This document shows, piece after piece, positions 40,206 through 49,016 of a stretch of 64,000 nucleotides of DNA. Source of the DNA: Ectopseudomonas mendocina (lineage in GTDB: Bacteria; Pseudomonadota; Gammaproteobacteria; Pseudomonadales; Pseudomonadaceae); NCBI RefSeq assembly GCF_007049795.1, contig NZ_SCFY01000008.1, forward strand, positions 62,001 to 126,000. Reading direction: 5' to 3'. The position numbers and the translations under genes were made by a program. The notes below the pieces were generated by a model. It was not told the origin of the DNA, did not search any database, and saw nothing but the letters and a program-made list of their open reading frames with translations. Within the stretch, counting starts at the first letter, position 1. Each line of letters begins with the position of its first letter.

Positions 40206-41579
40206 TCAGATGATTTCGAAGTAGCGATCCAGCTCCCAATCGCTGACATGGCGACGGTACTCGCGCTCTTCCCATTCACGGCTGGCGGCGAAGTGCTCAA
40301 CGAAGGCATCGCCGAACATCTCTCGGGCGGCCTGCGATCCCTTCAGCCGTTGCGCGGCGTCCCACAGGGTGCGCGGCAGCGCCAGCTCCTCGGAGTGCTT
40401 GACCGCATAGGCATTGCCGCTGACAGGATCGGTTGGTTCCCACTCGTGCATAACGCCGTAAAGACCAGAGCCAATAGCCACCGACAACGCCAGGAACGGA
40501 TTGCCGTCGGCAGCGCCAAGGCGGTACTCCTGACGCTGCGACTTGTCGCTACCGGGGATCACCCGCAACGCTGCGGTGCGGTTCTCCACACCCCAGGTGG
40601 CGTCGGTGGGCGCCCAGAAGCCGGGAATAAGGCGGCGATAGCTGTTCAGGGTCGGCGCCACCATGCACAGGAATTCCGGCATCAGACGCTGCTGCCCGGC
40701 GAGAAAATGCCGCTGCAGCTTGCTCATGTTGTGCGCCTGGCTGGGGTCGTAGAACGCCGACTTGTCCGTCTTGCGGTCACGCAACGACACATGGATGTGG
40801 CCGCTCTGCCCTGGGTACTTGCCCGACCACTTGGCCATGAAGGTGGCCATCAGCCCGTTACGCTGGGCCAGTACCTTCATGAAGGTTTTGAACAGCGCAC
40901 CCTTGTCCGCTGCGGCTTCGGCATGGTCGTAAGCGATGGCGGCCTCGAGCACGCCCGGGCCGGTCTCGGTGTGCAGGCCTTCGATGGGGAAATCCATCGC
41001 CTCACCCATTTCGAGAATCTGGTGATAGAGCTCGGCATGCACCGAGTTGCGGATCATCGAATAGCCGAACCAGTCCGGGGTGAACGGCTTGAGATCGCGA
41101 AAGCCTTTGGCCCGCGCCGACTCCGGGGTTTCATCGAACATGAAGAACTCGTATTCCAGCGCAGCGAAGGGTTCGAAGCCCATGTCCTGGCAGCGCTGGA
41201 TGACCCGACGCAGCGTGCCGCGCGGACACACTGCCTCGGCTTGCTGGTCGAACTCGGCGAGAAACAGCAACATGCCGTTCTCGAAGGGAATCTCGCGACA
41301 GGTGTGCGGCAGGATACGCACCGGCGCGTCCGGGTAGCCGCTATGCCAGCCGGTGTATTGGGTATTGTCGTAGAGCTGATCCTTGACGTCCCAACCGAGC
41401 ACCACATCGCAGAAGGCGAAGCCGTGCTCGAGAGCGGAGAAGAACTTGCTGCGGCTCATGTACTTGCCGCGCATCACCCCATCGTTATCGAACAGACCGA
41501 CTTTCACGTGGCTAAGACTACGCTCCTGGACGATGCGCCGCGCATCGTCCAGGGTCTTTACATCCCGTGGTTTGAACAT
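40206..41579 (-). CDS. Glutamine-synthetase-family gamma-glutamyl-amine ligase
   Basis: A 457-residue GlnA homologue resembling PuuA/PauA/IpuC, which ligate glutamate to an amine with ATP. The beta-grasp N-terminus (VKVGLFDNDGVMRGKYM) is followed by the catalytic barrel: ALEYEFFMFDE, HTETGPGVLEAA, SGHIHVSLRD, RLIPGFWAP and ENRTAALRVIPG. No adenylylation-site tyrosine region typical of GlnA is evident. Beside aldehyde and alcohol dehydrogenases and a TRAP transporter it most likely starts catabolism of an amine or amino alcohol; the actual amine is unknown. Confidence 0.87.
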   Translation of the reverse strand: MFKPRDVKTLDDARRIVQERSLSHVKVGLFDNDGVMRGKYMSRSKFFSALEHGFAFCDVVLGWDVKDQLYDNTQYTGWHSGYPDAPVRILPHTCREIPFENGMLLFLAEFDQQAEAVCPRGTLRRVIQRCQDMGFEPFAALEYEFFMFDETPESARAKGFRDLKPFTPDWFGYSMIRNSVHAELYHQILEMGEAMDFPIEGLHTETGPGVLEAAIAYDHAEAAADKGALFKTFMKVLAQRNGLMATFMAKWSGKYPGQSGHIHVSLRDRKTDKSAFYDPSQAHNMSKLQRHFLAGQQRLMPEFLCMVAPTLNSYRRLIPGFWAPTDATWGVENRTAALRVIPGSDKSQRQEYRLGAADGNPFLALSVAIGSGLYGVMHEWEPTDPVSGNAYAVKHSEELALPRTLWDAAQRLKGSQAAREMFGDAFVEHFAASREWEEREYRRHVSDWELDRYFEII

Positions 41580-41790
41580 GCTAACCCCTGTGTCTTGTTG
41601 TTATGGCAAGCGGGTCAAGCGCAGGGCTGGGCATCGATGAGCGGCCAGGCAAGGCCGATAACGCACGAGCGCAGCACGACGCTTGGTATAGCGTCCGTTT
41701 CAGGCTCATAGAGTGTGGTACAGGATTGCCGGGATGGCAGGCACACGCAGGAAAAAATCTGACTGGAGCGATGCCGCGCTGGATGGAACC

Positions 41791-41816
41791 GCGCCCGTAC
41801 CGCTCGGTACGGGCGC
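41791..41816. terminator. Perfect GC hairpin downstream of the TRAP operon
   Basis: GCGCCCGTACC and GGTACGGGCGC form an 11-bp stem with a 4-base loop, 20 bases past the dctP stop on the minus strand. No T run follows on that side, so it may be a terminator, Rho-dependent end or processing hairpin. Confidence 0.5.
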
Positions 41817-41836
41817 TCTGGCTCACTCAAATGACA

Positions 41837-42889
41837 TCAACCGCGATAGGGCGAACCGGCCTTGGCCATCAGCGCGTTGTACTTCTTGAAGATGTCCACC
41901 ACCTTGGCGCAGCGCGGGCTGGTCTTGGCGATTTCGTCCCAGAATTTCTGCGCCTCGGCTTCAACCGTGGCCCATTCTTCGGCGGGTATTGAGGTCAGCT
42001 CCAGCTTTCCGCCTTCGACCCGCAGTTGCGCCTCGCCGCCCCAATACCAGTGCTGACGGTAGTAGTTGGAGCTGTCCATGCACAGCTTGAACAACGTCTT
42101 GAGATGTTCCGGTACCTCGGCCCATTTGTCCGAGTTGGCGAAGTAGGAGCCACACCACGCGCCGGAGATGTTGTTGGTCAGGAAGTACTTGGTGACGTTG
42201 GCCCAGCCGACGGTGTAGTCCTCGGTGATGCCTGACCAGGCGATGCCGTCCAGCTCGCCGGTCTGCATCGCCACCTCGACGTCCTCCCAGGGCAGGGTTA
42301 CCGGAATCACACCGAAGCGCGAAAGGAATTTACCGGCGGTGGGGAAGGTGAAGATGCGCTTGCCCTTGAGATCATCGAGTTTCCGAACCGGCTGCACGGT
42401 GGCGAAGTGGCAAGGGTCCCAGGCGCCGGCACCGAGCCAGGTTACGCCCTTGACCTCGCCGTAGGCCTCGGCCCAGATCTCGTTGAGCCCGTACTGCTCG
42501 AACAGCACCGGCACGTCGAGGCTATAGCGGGTGGCGAAGGGGAAGTAACCGCCGAACACCGAGACGTCCACTGGCGCGGCAATCGAGTCGTCATCACTCT
42601 GTACAGCATCGATGGTGCCGCGCTGCATGGCGCGAAATAGCTCGCCGGTCGGCACAAGCTGGTCGGCAAAATATAACTGGATCTCCATCTGGCCATTGGC
42701 AGCCTTGTTGAAGGCGTCAATAGAAGGTTTGATCACATGCTCGGCCAGCGCCGCGCCAGCGTAGGTTTGCAATCGCCAGGTGATTTTCTTCGACTCGGCG
42801 GCATAGATGTGCGACGAACCGAGGGCAGCGGTGCCTACGGCTCCGGTGGTGACCGCGGCGGTCTTGAGGAAATCGCGTCTCGTACTCAT
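41837..42889 (-). CDS. TRAP transporter substrate-binding protein DctP
   Basis: A 350-residue periplasmic receptor. The N-terminus MSTRRDFLKTAAVTTGAVG is a textbook twin-arginine (Tat) signal, cleaved near IYA-AES. The body shows TRAP family segments: GQMEIQLYFADQLVPTGELF, GKRIFTFPTAGKFL and MQTGELDGIAWSGITEDYTVG. It belongs to the DctP branch with larger organic acid ligands. GGAGAG precedes the ATG at 42889. dctM lies 125 bases upstream on the same strand. Confidence 0.9.
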   Translation of the reverse strand: MSTRRDFLKTAAVTTGAVGTAALGSSHIYAAESKKITWRLQTYAGAALAEHVIKPSIDAFNKAANGQMEIQLYFADQLVPTGELFRAMQRGTIDAVQSDDDSIAAPVDVSVFGGYFPFATRYSLDVPVLFEQYGLNEIWAEAYGEVKGVTWLGAGAWDPCHFATVQPVRKLDDLKGKRIFTFPTAGKFLSRFGVIPVTLPWEDVEVAMQTGELDGIAWSGITEDYTVGWANVTKYFLTNNISGAWCGSYFANSDKWAEVPEHLKTLFKLCMDSSNYYRQHWYWGGEAQLRVEGGKLELTSIPAEEWATVEAEAQKFWDEIAKTSPRCAKVVDIFKKYNALMAKAGSPYRG

Positions 42890-43014
42890 GCAGGTCTCTC
42901 CGTAGTGTCGATGCAGATGCAATACAACCGCTCAATGCCGCCAGGACTGACGGCCTTACCAGTGACCGGACGAACCGGCTCGACTGCTGGCGCGCACGCG
43001 CCGATTTCCGTTGA

Positions 43015-44340
43015 TCAGCCGCCGTAATGCAGTTGCGGCAACCACAGCGCCAGCTGTGGGAAGACCATCACCAGGGTCAACGCCAGCACCATGATGATGA
43101 CGAAGGGGATGACCGAGACGTAGATGTCGCGCAGGGACACTTCAGGCGGAGCCATGGCCCGCATGAGGAACAGGTTGTAGCCGAATGGCGGGGTCATGTA
43201 GGCGATCTGGCAGGTGATGGTGTAGAGCACGCCGTACCAGATCAGATCGAAGCCCAGTGCACCGACCAGCGGGATGTAGAGCGGCGCAACGATCACCAGC
43301 ATGGCGGTGTCATCAAGGAACATGCCCATCACGATGAAGGAGATCTGCATCAGGATGAGAATCTGCCATGGCCCCAGGTGCAGGCTGTCGACGAAGAAGC
43401 CTTCGATGGCCCTGACCGCGCCAAGGCCATCGAACACCGCGCCGAAGCACAACGCGGCAAGAATGATCCACATGAACATGCAACTGATGGCCAGGGTCTT
43501 GCGCAGCGTTTCCTCCATCACCTTGCCACTCAGCCGCCCCTTGAACAGCGCTGCCAGGGTCGCTGCCGCTGCGCCGACCGCCGAGCTTTCCACCAGGCTG
43601 GTGTAGCCCATCAGGAACAGCCCGGTCATCGACAGGAAGATGAACACCGGTACCAGCCCGGCACTGAGCAGGCGCAGCTTCTCCTGCATGCTGATCTGCT
43701 CGCGCTCGGCCTGTGACAGCGCTGGGCCGAGCTGCGGCTGCAAGCGGCAGCGAATGGCGATGTAGAGCATGAACATGCCGGCCATCATCAATCCGGGAAT
43801 CGCCCCAGCCAGCCACAACTGGCCCACCGGTTGGCGCGCGATCATGCCGTAGAGCACCAGCACCACGCTGGGCGGAATCAAAATCCCCAGCGAACTGCCT
43901 GCCTGGATCACCCCGGTGATCATGATCTTGTCGTAGCCACGCCTGAGCAGCTCGGGCAAGGCGATGCTGGCGCCAATGGCCATGCCGGCCACACTCAGGC
44001 CGTTCATCGCCGAGATCGCCACCATGAGAAAGATGGTGCCGATGGCCAGGCCGCCCGGCAGCGGCCCCATCCACACATGGAACATCTTGTAGAGGTCTTC
44101 GGCGATGCCCGACTCGGAGAGCATGTAACCCATGAACACGAACATCGGCAGGGTCAGCAGCGGGTACCACTTCATCAGTTTCATCGCCGCGCTGAAGGCC
44201 ATCTCCGAGCCGCCATCACCCCACAACAGCAATGCAGCAGCCGCAGCGACGAAGCCGATGGCGCCGAAGACTCGCTTACCGGTCAGCAGCAACAGCATCA
44301 TCGAGGAGAACATCAGCATTGCGATCAGCTCGTAGCTCAT
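43015..44340 (-). CDS. TRAP transporter large permease DctM
   Basis: A 441-residue membrane protein with about twelve hydrophobic segments. Typical segments are PLLTLPMFVFMGYMLSESG, GAGSSLGILIPPSVVLVLYG-type scoop loop (QAGSSLGILIPPS) and ISFIVMGMFLDDTAMLVIV near residue 350. It carries the sodium-coupled transport path. Its ATG overlaps the dctQ stop by one base (TGATG), so the two are coupled. Confidence 0.92.
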   Translation of the reverse strand: MSYELIAMLMFSSMMLLLLTGKRVFGAIGFVAAAAALLLWGDGGSEMAFSAAMKLMKWYPLLTLPMFVFMGYMLSESGIAEDLYKMFHVWMGPLPGGLAIGTIFLMVAISAMNGLSVAGMAIGASIALPELLRRGYDKIMITGVIQAGSSLGILIPPSVVLVLYGMIARQPVGQLWLAGAIPGLMMAGMFMLYIAIRCRLQPQLGPALSQAEREQISMQEKLRLLSAGLVPVFIFLSMTGLFLMGYTSLVESSAVGAAAATLAALFKGRLSGKVMEETLRKTLAISCMFMWIILAALCFGAVFDGLGAVRAIEGFFVDSLHLGPWQILILMQISFIVMGMFLDDTAMLVIVAPLYIPLVGALGFDLIWYGVLYTITCQIAYMTPPFGYNLFLMRAMAPPEVSLRDIYVSVIPFVIIMVLALTLVMVFPQLALWLPQLHYGG

Positions 44341-44846
44341 CAAAGCGTCTCCCCACGGGCCGCGTACAGATCCTTGAAGAAGGTGGCGATCGCCTGCAGC
44401 AGCATCATGACGATGCCCAAACACATGACGATCTTGATGGGAGCCATGTAGGGCGACCACGCCGAGTAGCTGGTCTCCTTGTATTCAATGGCGTACTCGG
44501 TGGAGGAAATGCCACCGATCAGCAGCATCACCAGGTAGAAGATCAGCATGAACACGGTGATCGCATCGACCACCGCTCGGGTGCGTGGCGACCAGTTGCT
44601 GTAGGCCAGGTCCATGCGCACATGGGCGTCGAGCTGCATGGAGTAGGCGCCGCCGAGCAGGAAGTAGGCGACCATGAGGAATTGGGCGCTTTCCAGGGTC
44701 CAGATAGATGGCGTGAAGAAGGTCTTGCTGATCGAGGAATACAACAGCACCGCCAGCATGGCGAAGATCAGGTACATGGCGAAACGCCCGACCCTCAGGT
44801 TGAATGCGTCCACGACCCGGACGAAAGCTCTAATGCCCTTGCGCAT
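44340..44846 (-). CDS. TRAP transporter small permease DctQ
   Basis: A 168-residue protein with four helices and the DctQ motif SAQFLMVAYFLLGGAYSMQL / HVRMDLAY near residue 55-80. It forms the membrane complex with DctM. It is the first gene of the operon dctQ-dctM-dctP, with a candidate sigma-54 promoter about 80 bases upstream. Confidence 0.9.
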   Translation of the reverse strand: MRKGIRAFVRVVDAFNLRVGRFAMYLIFAMLAVLLYSSISKTFFTPSIWTLESAQFLMVAYFLLGGAYSMQLDAHVRMDLAYSNWSPRTRAVVDAITVFMLIFYLVMLLIGGISSTEYAIEYKETSYSAWSPYMAPIKIVMCLGIVMMLLQAIATFFKDLYAARGETL

Positions 44847-44925
44847 GCAGTTTCCTGCTGTTTTTGTTCGTTATCCCGTCAGCCTAGACGAAGATTCGCC
44901 AAAGCCAACTGCCCCGCCTAGCATT

Positions 44926-44942
44926 AGCAGGAAACGCGCCAG
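44926..44942 (-). promoter_or_regulatory. Candidate sigma-54 promoter of the TRAP operon
   Basis: On the minus strand CTGGCGCGTTTCCTGCT has GG and GC 10 bases apart and two mismatches to TGGCACG-N4-TTGCW. It lies about 80 bases upstream of dctQ. TRAP and Dct systems are often RpoN-dependent, which gives some support. Confidence 0.4.
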
Positions 44943-45004
44943 CCATTAACGGCAAGCCTTTCATCGAACAAAATCAAGCACTTGGAAAGTACCGTGCTAG
45001 AGCC

Positions 45005-45952
45005 TCAGCGCAGCAGAAAAGCAACCAGCACTGCAACGGTGCGCTGGGCGTCCTCTTCTTGGGGCACATGGCCAAGGTCATCGAACAGCACCAGTTGGCT
45101 GCCCTGGATGTCAGCGGCGAAGCGCTCGGCATTGTCCGGAGGAATCAACCGGTCACGCGCGCCCCAGATGATCAGCGTAGGCAATTGCAGTTCGCCGATA
45201 CGCTCGTGCAGCTCACCGCTGGGGGCCTGAGCGAAGCGCTGGCGCAAGGCCTGACGGTTCCCCTCGCGCAACGTCAGTTGGTAGTAACGCTCGACCAGTT
45301 CATCGTCGACTTTGTCCGGATCGCCATAAACGTTGCGCACGCTCGACTCGATCATGCTCCGCGGCAACAAGCGGCTCATCAGCGGCGCCAAAGCCGGGAT
45401 GCCTGCCAGGCGAAAGCCTATCGGTACAGACTCGGCGTTGCGCGGATAGCCGGCCGCGTCCACCAGCACCAGACGTGCACTACGTTCGGGATGGGCCAAG
45501 GCAAAGCGCCAGGCCAACTGGCCACCGAAACTGTTGCCGACCAGCACGACACGCTTCACCCGTAGATGATCGAGCAGGGCGAGGAGAAGCGCCGTGTAGT
45601 GCTCGACGTGGTAATCGCCATCGGCGAATGGCCCGGTGAGGCCGAAGCCGGGCAGATCCACACTAATCACCCGGCGCCGTGGGGCCAGTTCCTTCACCCA
45701 GCCTTCCCAGGTGTGCAGGCTGGCCGACGTGCCGTGCAGCAGCAGGATAGGCTCAGGGTCATCGCGTCGCCCCTGATCACGAAGGTGCACCGACATTCCA
45801 TCGATGTCGACGAACTGTGACGGCGGTGGCGCCCAGCGGGCCTTGAGCTCGTCCAGAGGACGGTCCGGCGCCCAGTTGAGGGCGACGAAAGCGGCGAGGG
45901 TCAGCCCGAATACCAGCAACAGGCCGAGCAGCACACGGGCGAGACGTTTCAT
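45005..45952 (-). CDS. Alpha/beta-fold hydrolase with N-terminal membrane anchor
   Basis: A 315-residue alpha/beta hydrolase. Residues 5-27 (ARVLLGLLLVFGLTLAAFVALN) form an uncleaved signal anchor, so the enzyme is probably periplasmic and tethered. LLLHGTSASLHTWEGW is the oxyanion strand, GNSFGGQLA contains the nucleophilic serine, ARDRLIPPD the acid region, and DLGHVPQEED the catalytic histidine. Substrate (ester, lipid or other) is unknown. Confidence 0.85.
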   Translation of the reverse strand: MKRLARVLLGLLLVFGLTLAAFVALNWAPDRPLDELKARWAPPPSQFVDIDGMSVHLRDQGRRDDPEPILLLHGTSASLHTWEGWVKELAPRRRVISVDLPGFGLTGPFADGDYHVEHYTALLLALLDHLRVKRVVLVGNSFGGQLAWRFALAHPERSARLVLVDAAGYPRNAESVPIGFRLAGIPALAPLMSRLLPRSMIESSVRNVYGDPDKVDDELVERYYQLTLREGNRQALRQRFAQAPSGELHERIGELQLPTLIIWGARDRLIPPDNAERFAADIQGSQLVLFDDLGHVPQEEDAQRTVAVLVAFLLR

Positions 45953-46044
45953 CTGGGCAGTCCTGAACGCAGCGGAAGCACGATGCTAGTCGGCAACTGC
46001 GAACACGCCTATCGCCCGGAAGAGGGAATCGCCAGACAGAGCAA

Positions 46045-46944
46045 TCAGAACCCGACCACCAGCATCCACAACGGCAGTGAAACCGCAGCCAGCAACGTCG
46101 ACAGCGAGATTGCCGCGCTGACACTGCGACTGTCCTCCGCACTGCGGGCAAAAGCCATCACGTTGACCCCGCTTGGACAAGCAGCAAGCAGCACCAACAC
46201 GCTGCGCGCAGTCTCGTTGAGGCCAGGTAGCTGGCCGCTGAGCCACCACACCAGCGCAGGGAAAAGCACCAGCTTGGCCAATGCCACGCCCCAGGCCTCG
46301 CCGGTCGGGCGCAGGCGATAGCGCGACAGGCTGGCGCCGAGCACGATCAGCGCGCAGGGCAGCGCAGCCTGGCCAAGCCAGGTGATCGCCCGCCACAGGC
46401 TCTCCGGTATCGGCAGCGCGGAGACGTTGAGCAGCGCCCCCAGTCCCAGGCCGATGATCATCGGGTTGGCCAGGTTCTTCAGCAGCGCACGACCGTCGAC
46501 GCGTTCCTGGCTGCCAAAGGCGGTGTAGAAACTGTGCAGGGAAAACAGCGTGAGGCTGTGAAACACCAGGATGGCGAACACGTAGAGCAGGCCGTCGTTA
46601 CCCATCAGGCTGGCGATCAGCGGAATGCCCACCAGCACGTTGTTGGAGAACGCCGCCACCAATCCCAGCGGCGTCGCCGTACCACGCCGCCAGTGCGCCA
46701 ACACGTTGACCACGACGAACACCAGCAGTACAGGCAGGTAATAGGCCAACAACAACATCGGCGACAGGCCTTCGGCCAGCGATGCCTTGGCGATACCCGC
46801 GAACAGCAGCGTCGGCATGAACAGCTTGAAGGTGATGTTGGCCAGACCGGCCGCCGACTCGCTGGTGAGCCACTGGCGCCAACCCAATACGTAGCCGAGA
46901 ACGATCAAAGCGAAGATCGGCAAAATGGCCTGTGCCGCGAGCAT
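46045..46944 (-). CDS. AEC (auxin efflux carrier) family transporter
   Basis: A 299-residue ten-helix membrane protein of the AEC/bile-acid superfamily. Typical features are the N-terminal ILPIFALIVLGYVLGW, the mid segment AAFSNNVLVGIPLIASL near residue 110 and the C-terminal VLLAACPSGVNVMAFA near 262, echoing the family's internal repeat. Bacterial members move malate, malonate or other anions. The ATG at 46944 follows GAGGCAGG. Not linked to a metabolic gene here. Confidence 0.85.
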   Translation of the reverse strand: MLAAQAILPIFALIVLGYVLGWRQWLTSESAAGLANITFKLFMPTLLFAGIAKASLAEGLSPMLLLAYYLPVLLVFVVVNVLAHWRRGTATPLGLVAAFSNNVLVGIPLIASLMGNDGLLYVFAILVFHSLTLFSLHSFYTAFGSQERVDGRALLKNLANPMIIGLGLGALLNVSALPIPESLWRAITWLGQAALPCALIVLGASLSRYRLRPTGEAWGVALAKLVLFPALVWWLSGQLPGLNETARSVLVLLAACPSGVNVMAFARSAEDSRSVSAAISLSTLLAAVSLPLWMLVVGF

Positions 46945-47218
46945 TGCTGAACCTGCCTCCAGGAAACTGCAAAAGAGTACGGATCGAACTCGACCCGCGA
47001 GGGGCGCCAAGCATACGCGTGCCGGACGCTTAGCGCGACGTCTCACGAAACATACGCCGCCAAGCTTGACACCCAGCCAGAAGCACCGAGATAGAGCGCC
47101 CCGATCAAGTATTGAGGGGATCGATGTTCACTATCAGGTCAGTCAAGTTCTTATCTTCGCTCATGTCCTCAAGAATTGACTCCGAAGCCACTTATTACTC
47201 CCCAACGGAGACAACGAC

Positions 47219-47842
47219 ATGAAAACTCAACTTAGCCTTGCCGCCCTGGCCCTGAGCCTGATGACCACCAGCGTATTCGCCGCCCCGAGCAGCGCGCCCT
47301 TCCCTCTGGTGGGTGAAGCCAAGGACAGCCAGGTCCAACAACAACCCGTCGCACCGTTGGCCGAGAACGGCTCCGAACGCACTCCGGGCGCGCAACGTAT
47401 TCAACTGGCAGAAGATGGTTACGACCGTACTCCCGGCAGCCAGCGCATTCAGCTGGTAGAAGGTGGATATGAACGTACCCCTGGCGCCCAGCGCATCCAG
47501 CTGGCTGAAGACGGCTCTGACCGCACTCCCGGCAGCCAGCGTATCCAACTGGTAGAAGGCGGATATGAGCGTACCCCTGGTGCCCAACGCGTCCAACTGG
47601 CCGAAGGTGGTTACGAACGTACCCCAGGCGCCCAGCGCATCCAGCTGGCTGAAGATGGCTCTGACCGCACTCCCGGCAGCCAGCGTATCCAGCTGGTAGA
47701 AGGTGGATATGAGCGTACCCCTGGTGCCCAGCGCGTTCAGTTGGCCGAAGGTGGTTACGAACGTACTCCTGGCGCACAGCGTGTACAGCTGGCCGAAGGC
47801 GGCTCTGATCGCCTGATCGAGCAACGTGGACGTACTGCCTAA
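47219..47842 (+). CDS. Secreted 16-residue tandem-repeat protein, function unknown
   Basis: A 207-residue protein. A signal peptide (about 1-21, SVFA-APSS) is followed by a 26-residue linker and then nine consecutive 16-residue repeats (48-191) with consensus AEGGYERTPGAQRIQL, plus a degenerate tenth copy ending the protein. Position 1 alternates A/V, position 3 N/D/G, positions 5-6 Y/S and D/E, position 11 A/S, and position 14 I/V. The repeats are charged and lack Cys and Trp, suggesting an extended or fibrous exported protein, perhaps in the periplasm or cell surface. A ribosome site (GGAG) and strong terminator frame it as a single-gene unit. I do not recognise the family. Confidence 0.8.
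   Translation: MKTQLSLAALALSLMTTSVFAAPSSAPFPLVGEAKDSQVQQQPVAPLAENGSERTPGAQRIQLAEDGYDRTPGSQRIQLVEGGYERTPGAQRIQLAEDGSDRTPGSQRIQLVEGGYERTPGAQRVQLAEGGYERTPGAQRIQLAEDGSDRTPGSQRIQLVEGGYERTPGAQRVQLAEGGYERTPGAQRVQLAEGGSDRLIEQRGRTA
47360..47839 (+). repeat. 48-bp in-frame tandem repeat array
   Basis: Nine full and one degenerate 48-bp units. Units 5-7 and 8-10 show the same V/Y, A/Y, A/S order, so a 144-bp (three-unit) block was probably duplicated. The unit length keeps all three frames open, which creates long but meaningless open frames on the other strand. Confidence 0.9.
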
Positions 47843-47860
47843 GTGTTATCGCAACACCCC

Positions 47861-47885
47861 AAGCCCGGCACAGGCCGGGCTTTTT
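47861..47885 (+). terminator. Rho-independent terminator of the repeat-protein gene
   Basis: AAGCCCGGC and GCCGGGCTT form a 9-bp stem with loop ACAG followed by five T. It also ends opposite-strand transcription weakly. Confidence 0.9.
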
Positions 47886-47933
47886 CATGCCTGCGGTTTA
47901 TAGGCGAGCGCGCACTGGCACGCACGCAGCGAG

Positions 47934-49016
47934 TCACGCCGTCCCTGCAGAGGGCAAGCGGTAGATCCAGATACGTCGCAGCACGGTCGAGAACTGCCCC
48001 AACAAGGTGCCGCAGTTGTAATGCTGGCCATAACGTTTGGCGATCAGGCGCACCTCACGCGCCAGTTCGGCATAGCGCCGCGCGGGCAGATCCGGGAACA
48101 GGTGATGCTCGATCTGATGGCTGAGGTTGCCGGTCAAAATATGCAGCAGCGGTCCACCGGACAGGTTGCTCGAGCCACGCAGTTGCCGCAGATACCAGTG
48201 TCCGCGTGTCTCCCCTTGCAATATTTCGGGCGCAAAGACCGCCGCCTTCTCGGTGAAATGGCCGCAGAAGATCACCAGAAAGGTCCATAGATTGCGCAGC
48301 AGGTTGGCCACCAGATTGCCAGTCAGCACAGCCATGGCATTGGCACCGAGCAGCAAGGCCAGCAGCGGAAACGCCAGATAGTCCTTGCCCCACTGCCGCG
48401 CCAGCTTGGCACCGAACTGACGTGCCAGCGGACGCACCTCCTCCTTGCTGATGCGGCCTTTCACCAGTTTGTCCAGCCGCAGGTGCTGGATCGCCACCGC
48501 GTACTGGAACAGCAGCGCCTGGATCGTCACCCACAGCGGCTGCCAGCGGTAGAAAGGCTTCCAACGCTGCTCCGGGAACAGCCGCACCACGCCGTAGCCA
48601 ACGTCATCGTCCATGCCCAGCACGTTGGTGTAGGTGTGATGCACATGGTTATGGGTGTGCCGCCAGAAGTCAGCGGGGCCGACGATGTCCCATTCATACT
48701 GGCGCCCGGCGAATTCCGGGTCGTTCATCCAGTCGTACTGGCCGTGCATCACGTTGTGGCCCAGCTCCATGTTCTCGAGGATCTTGCCCAGCCCCAGCAA
48801 GAACGTGCCGAGCAGCCAGGTCGGTGGAAACCAGCCAAACATCAGCAGCGCACGGCCAGCCCAGCAGCACAGGCGCACCACGCCACGCACACGGCGGATG
48901 TAGCGCGCATCGGCCTCGCCCAGGTCGGCCAGGGTACGCTGGCGCAACGCATCCAGCTCCTGACCGAAGGCTTCGAGCTCGGCAGGGGTCAACTCACGAT
49001 CGGGACGATGGCTCAC
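47934..49016 (-). CDS. desB: Acyl-CoA/phospholipid delta-9 desaturase DesB
   Basis: A 360-residue membrane diiron desaturase. The three histidine boxes are present: GHNVMHG (HX3H), HTHNHVHH (HX2HH) and NLSHQIEHHLF (HX2HH). Hydrophobic helices flank the first and third boxes. In P. aeruginosa DesB with reductase DesC makes unsaturated acyl chains under DesT control; the same three-gene order is seen here. The start is GTG at 49016, overlapping the desC stop (GTGA) with GGAGA upstream; a Met codon further upstream lies within desC. Confidence 0.9.
   Translation of the reverse strand: MSHRPDRELTPAELEAFGQELDALRQRTLADLGEADARYIRRVRGVVRLCCWAGRALLMFGWFPPTWLLGTFLLGLGKILENMELGHNVMHGQYDWMNDPEFAGRQYEWDIVGPADFWRHTHNHVHHTYTNVLGMDDDVGYGVVRLFPEQRWKPFYRWQPLWVTIQALLFQYAVAIQHLRLDKLVKGRISKEEVRPLARQFGAKLARQWGKDYLAFPLLALLLGANAMAVLTGNLVANLLRNLWTFLVIFCGHFTEKAAVFAPEILQGETRGHWYLRQLRGSSNLSGGPLLHILTGNLSHQIEHHLFPDLPARRYAELAREVRLIAKRYGQHYNCGTLLGQFSTVLRRIWIYRLPSAGTA

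Noticed and set aside
39237-41711. 824-codon open frame on the plus strand
   Set aside because: It lies opposite the well-supported aldehyde dehydrogenase and glutamine-synthetase-like genes and crosses repeats; composition is that of a shadow.
47195-47824. 209- and 218-codon minus-strand frames over the repeat protein
   Set aside because: The 48-bp repeat unit is a multiple of three, so all frames stay open. The plus-strand frame alone has a signal peptide, ribosome site and terminator.
47360-47839. CRISPR-like array
   Set aside because: Units are contiguous with no unique spacers and encode an in-frame protein; no cas genes.
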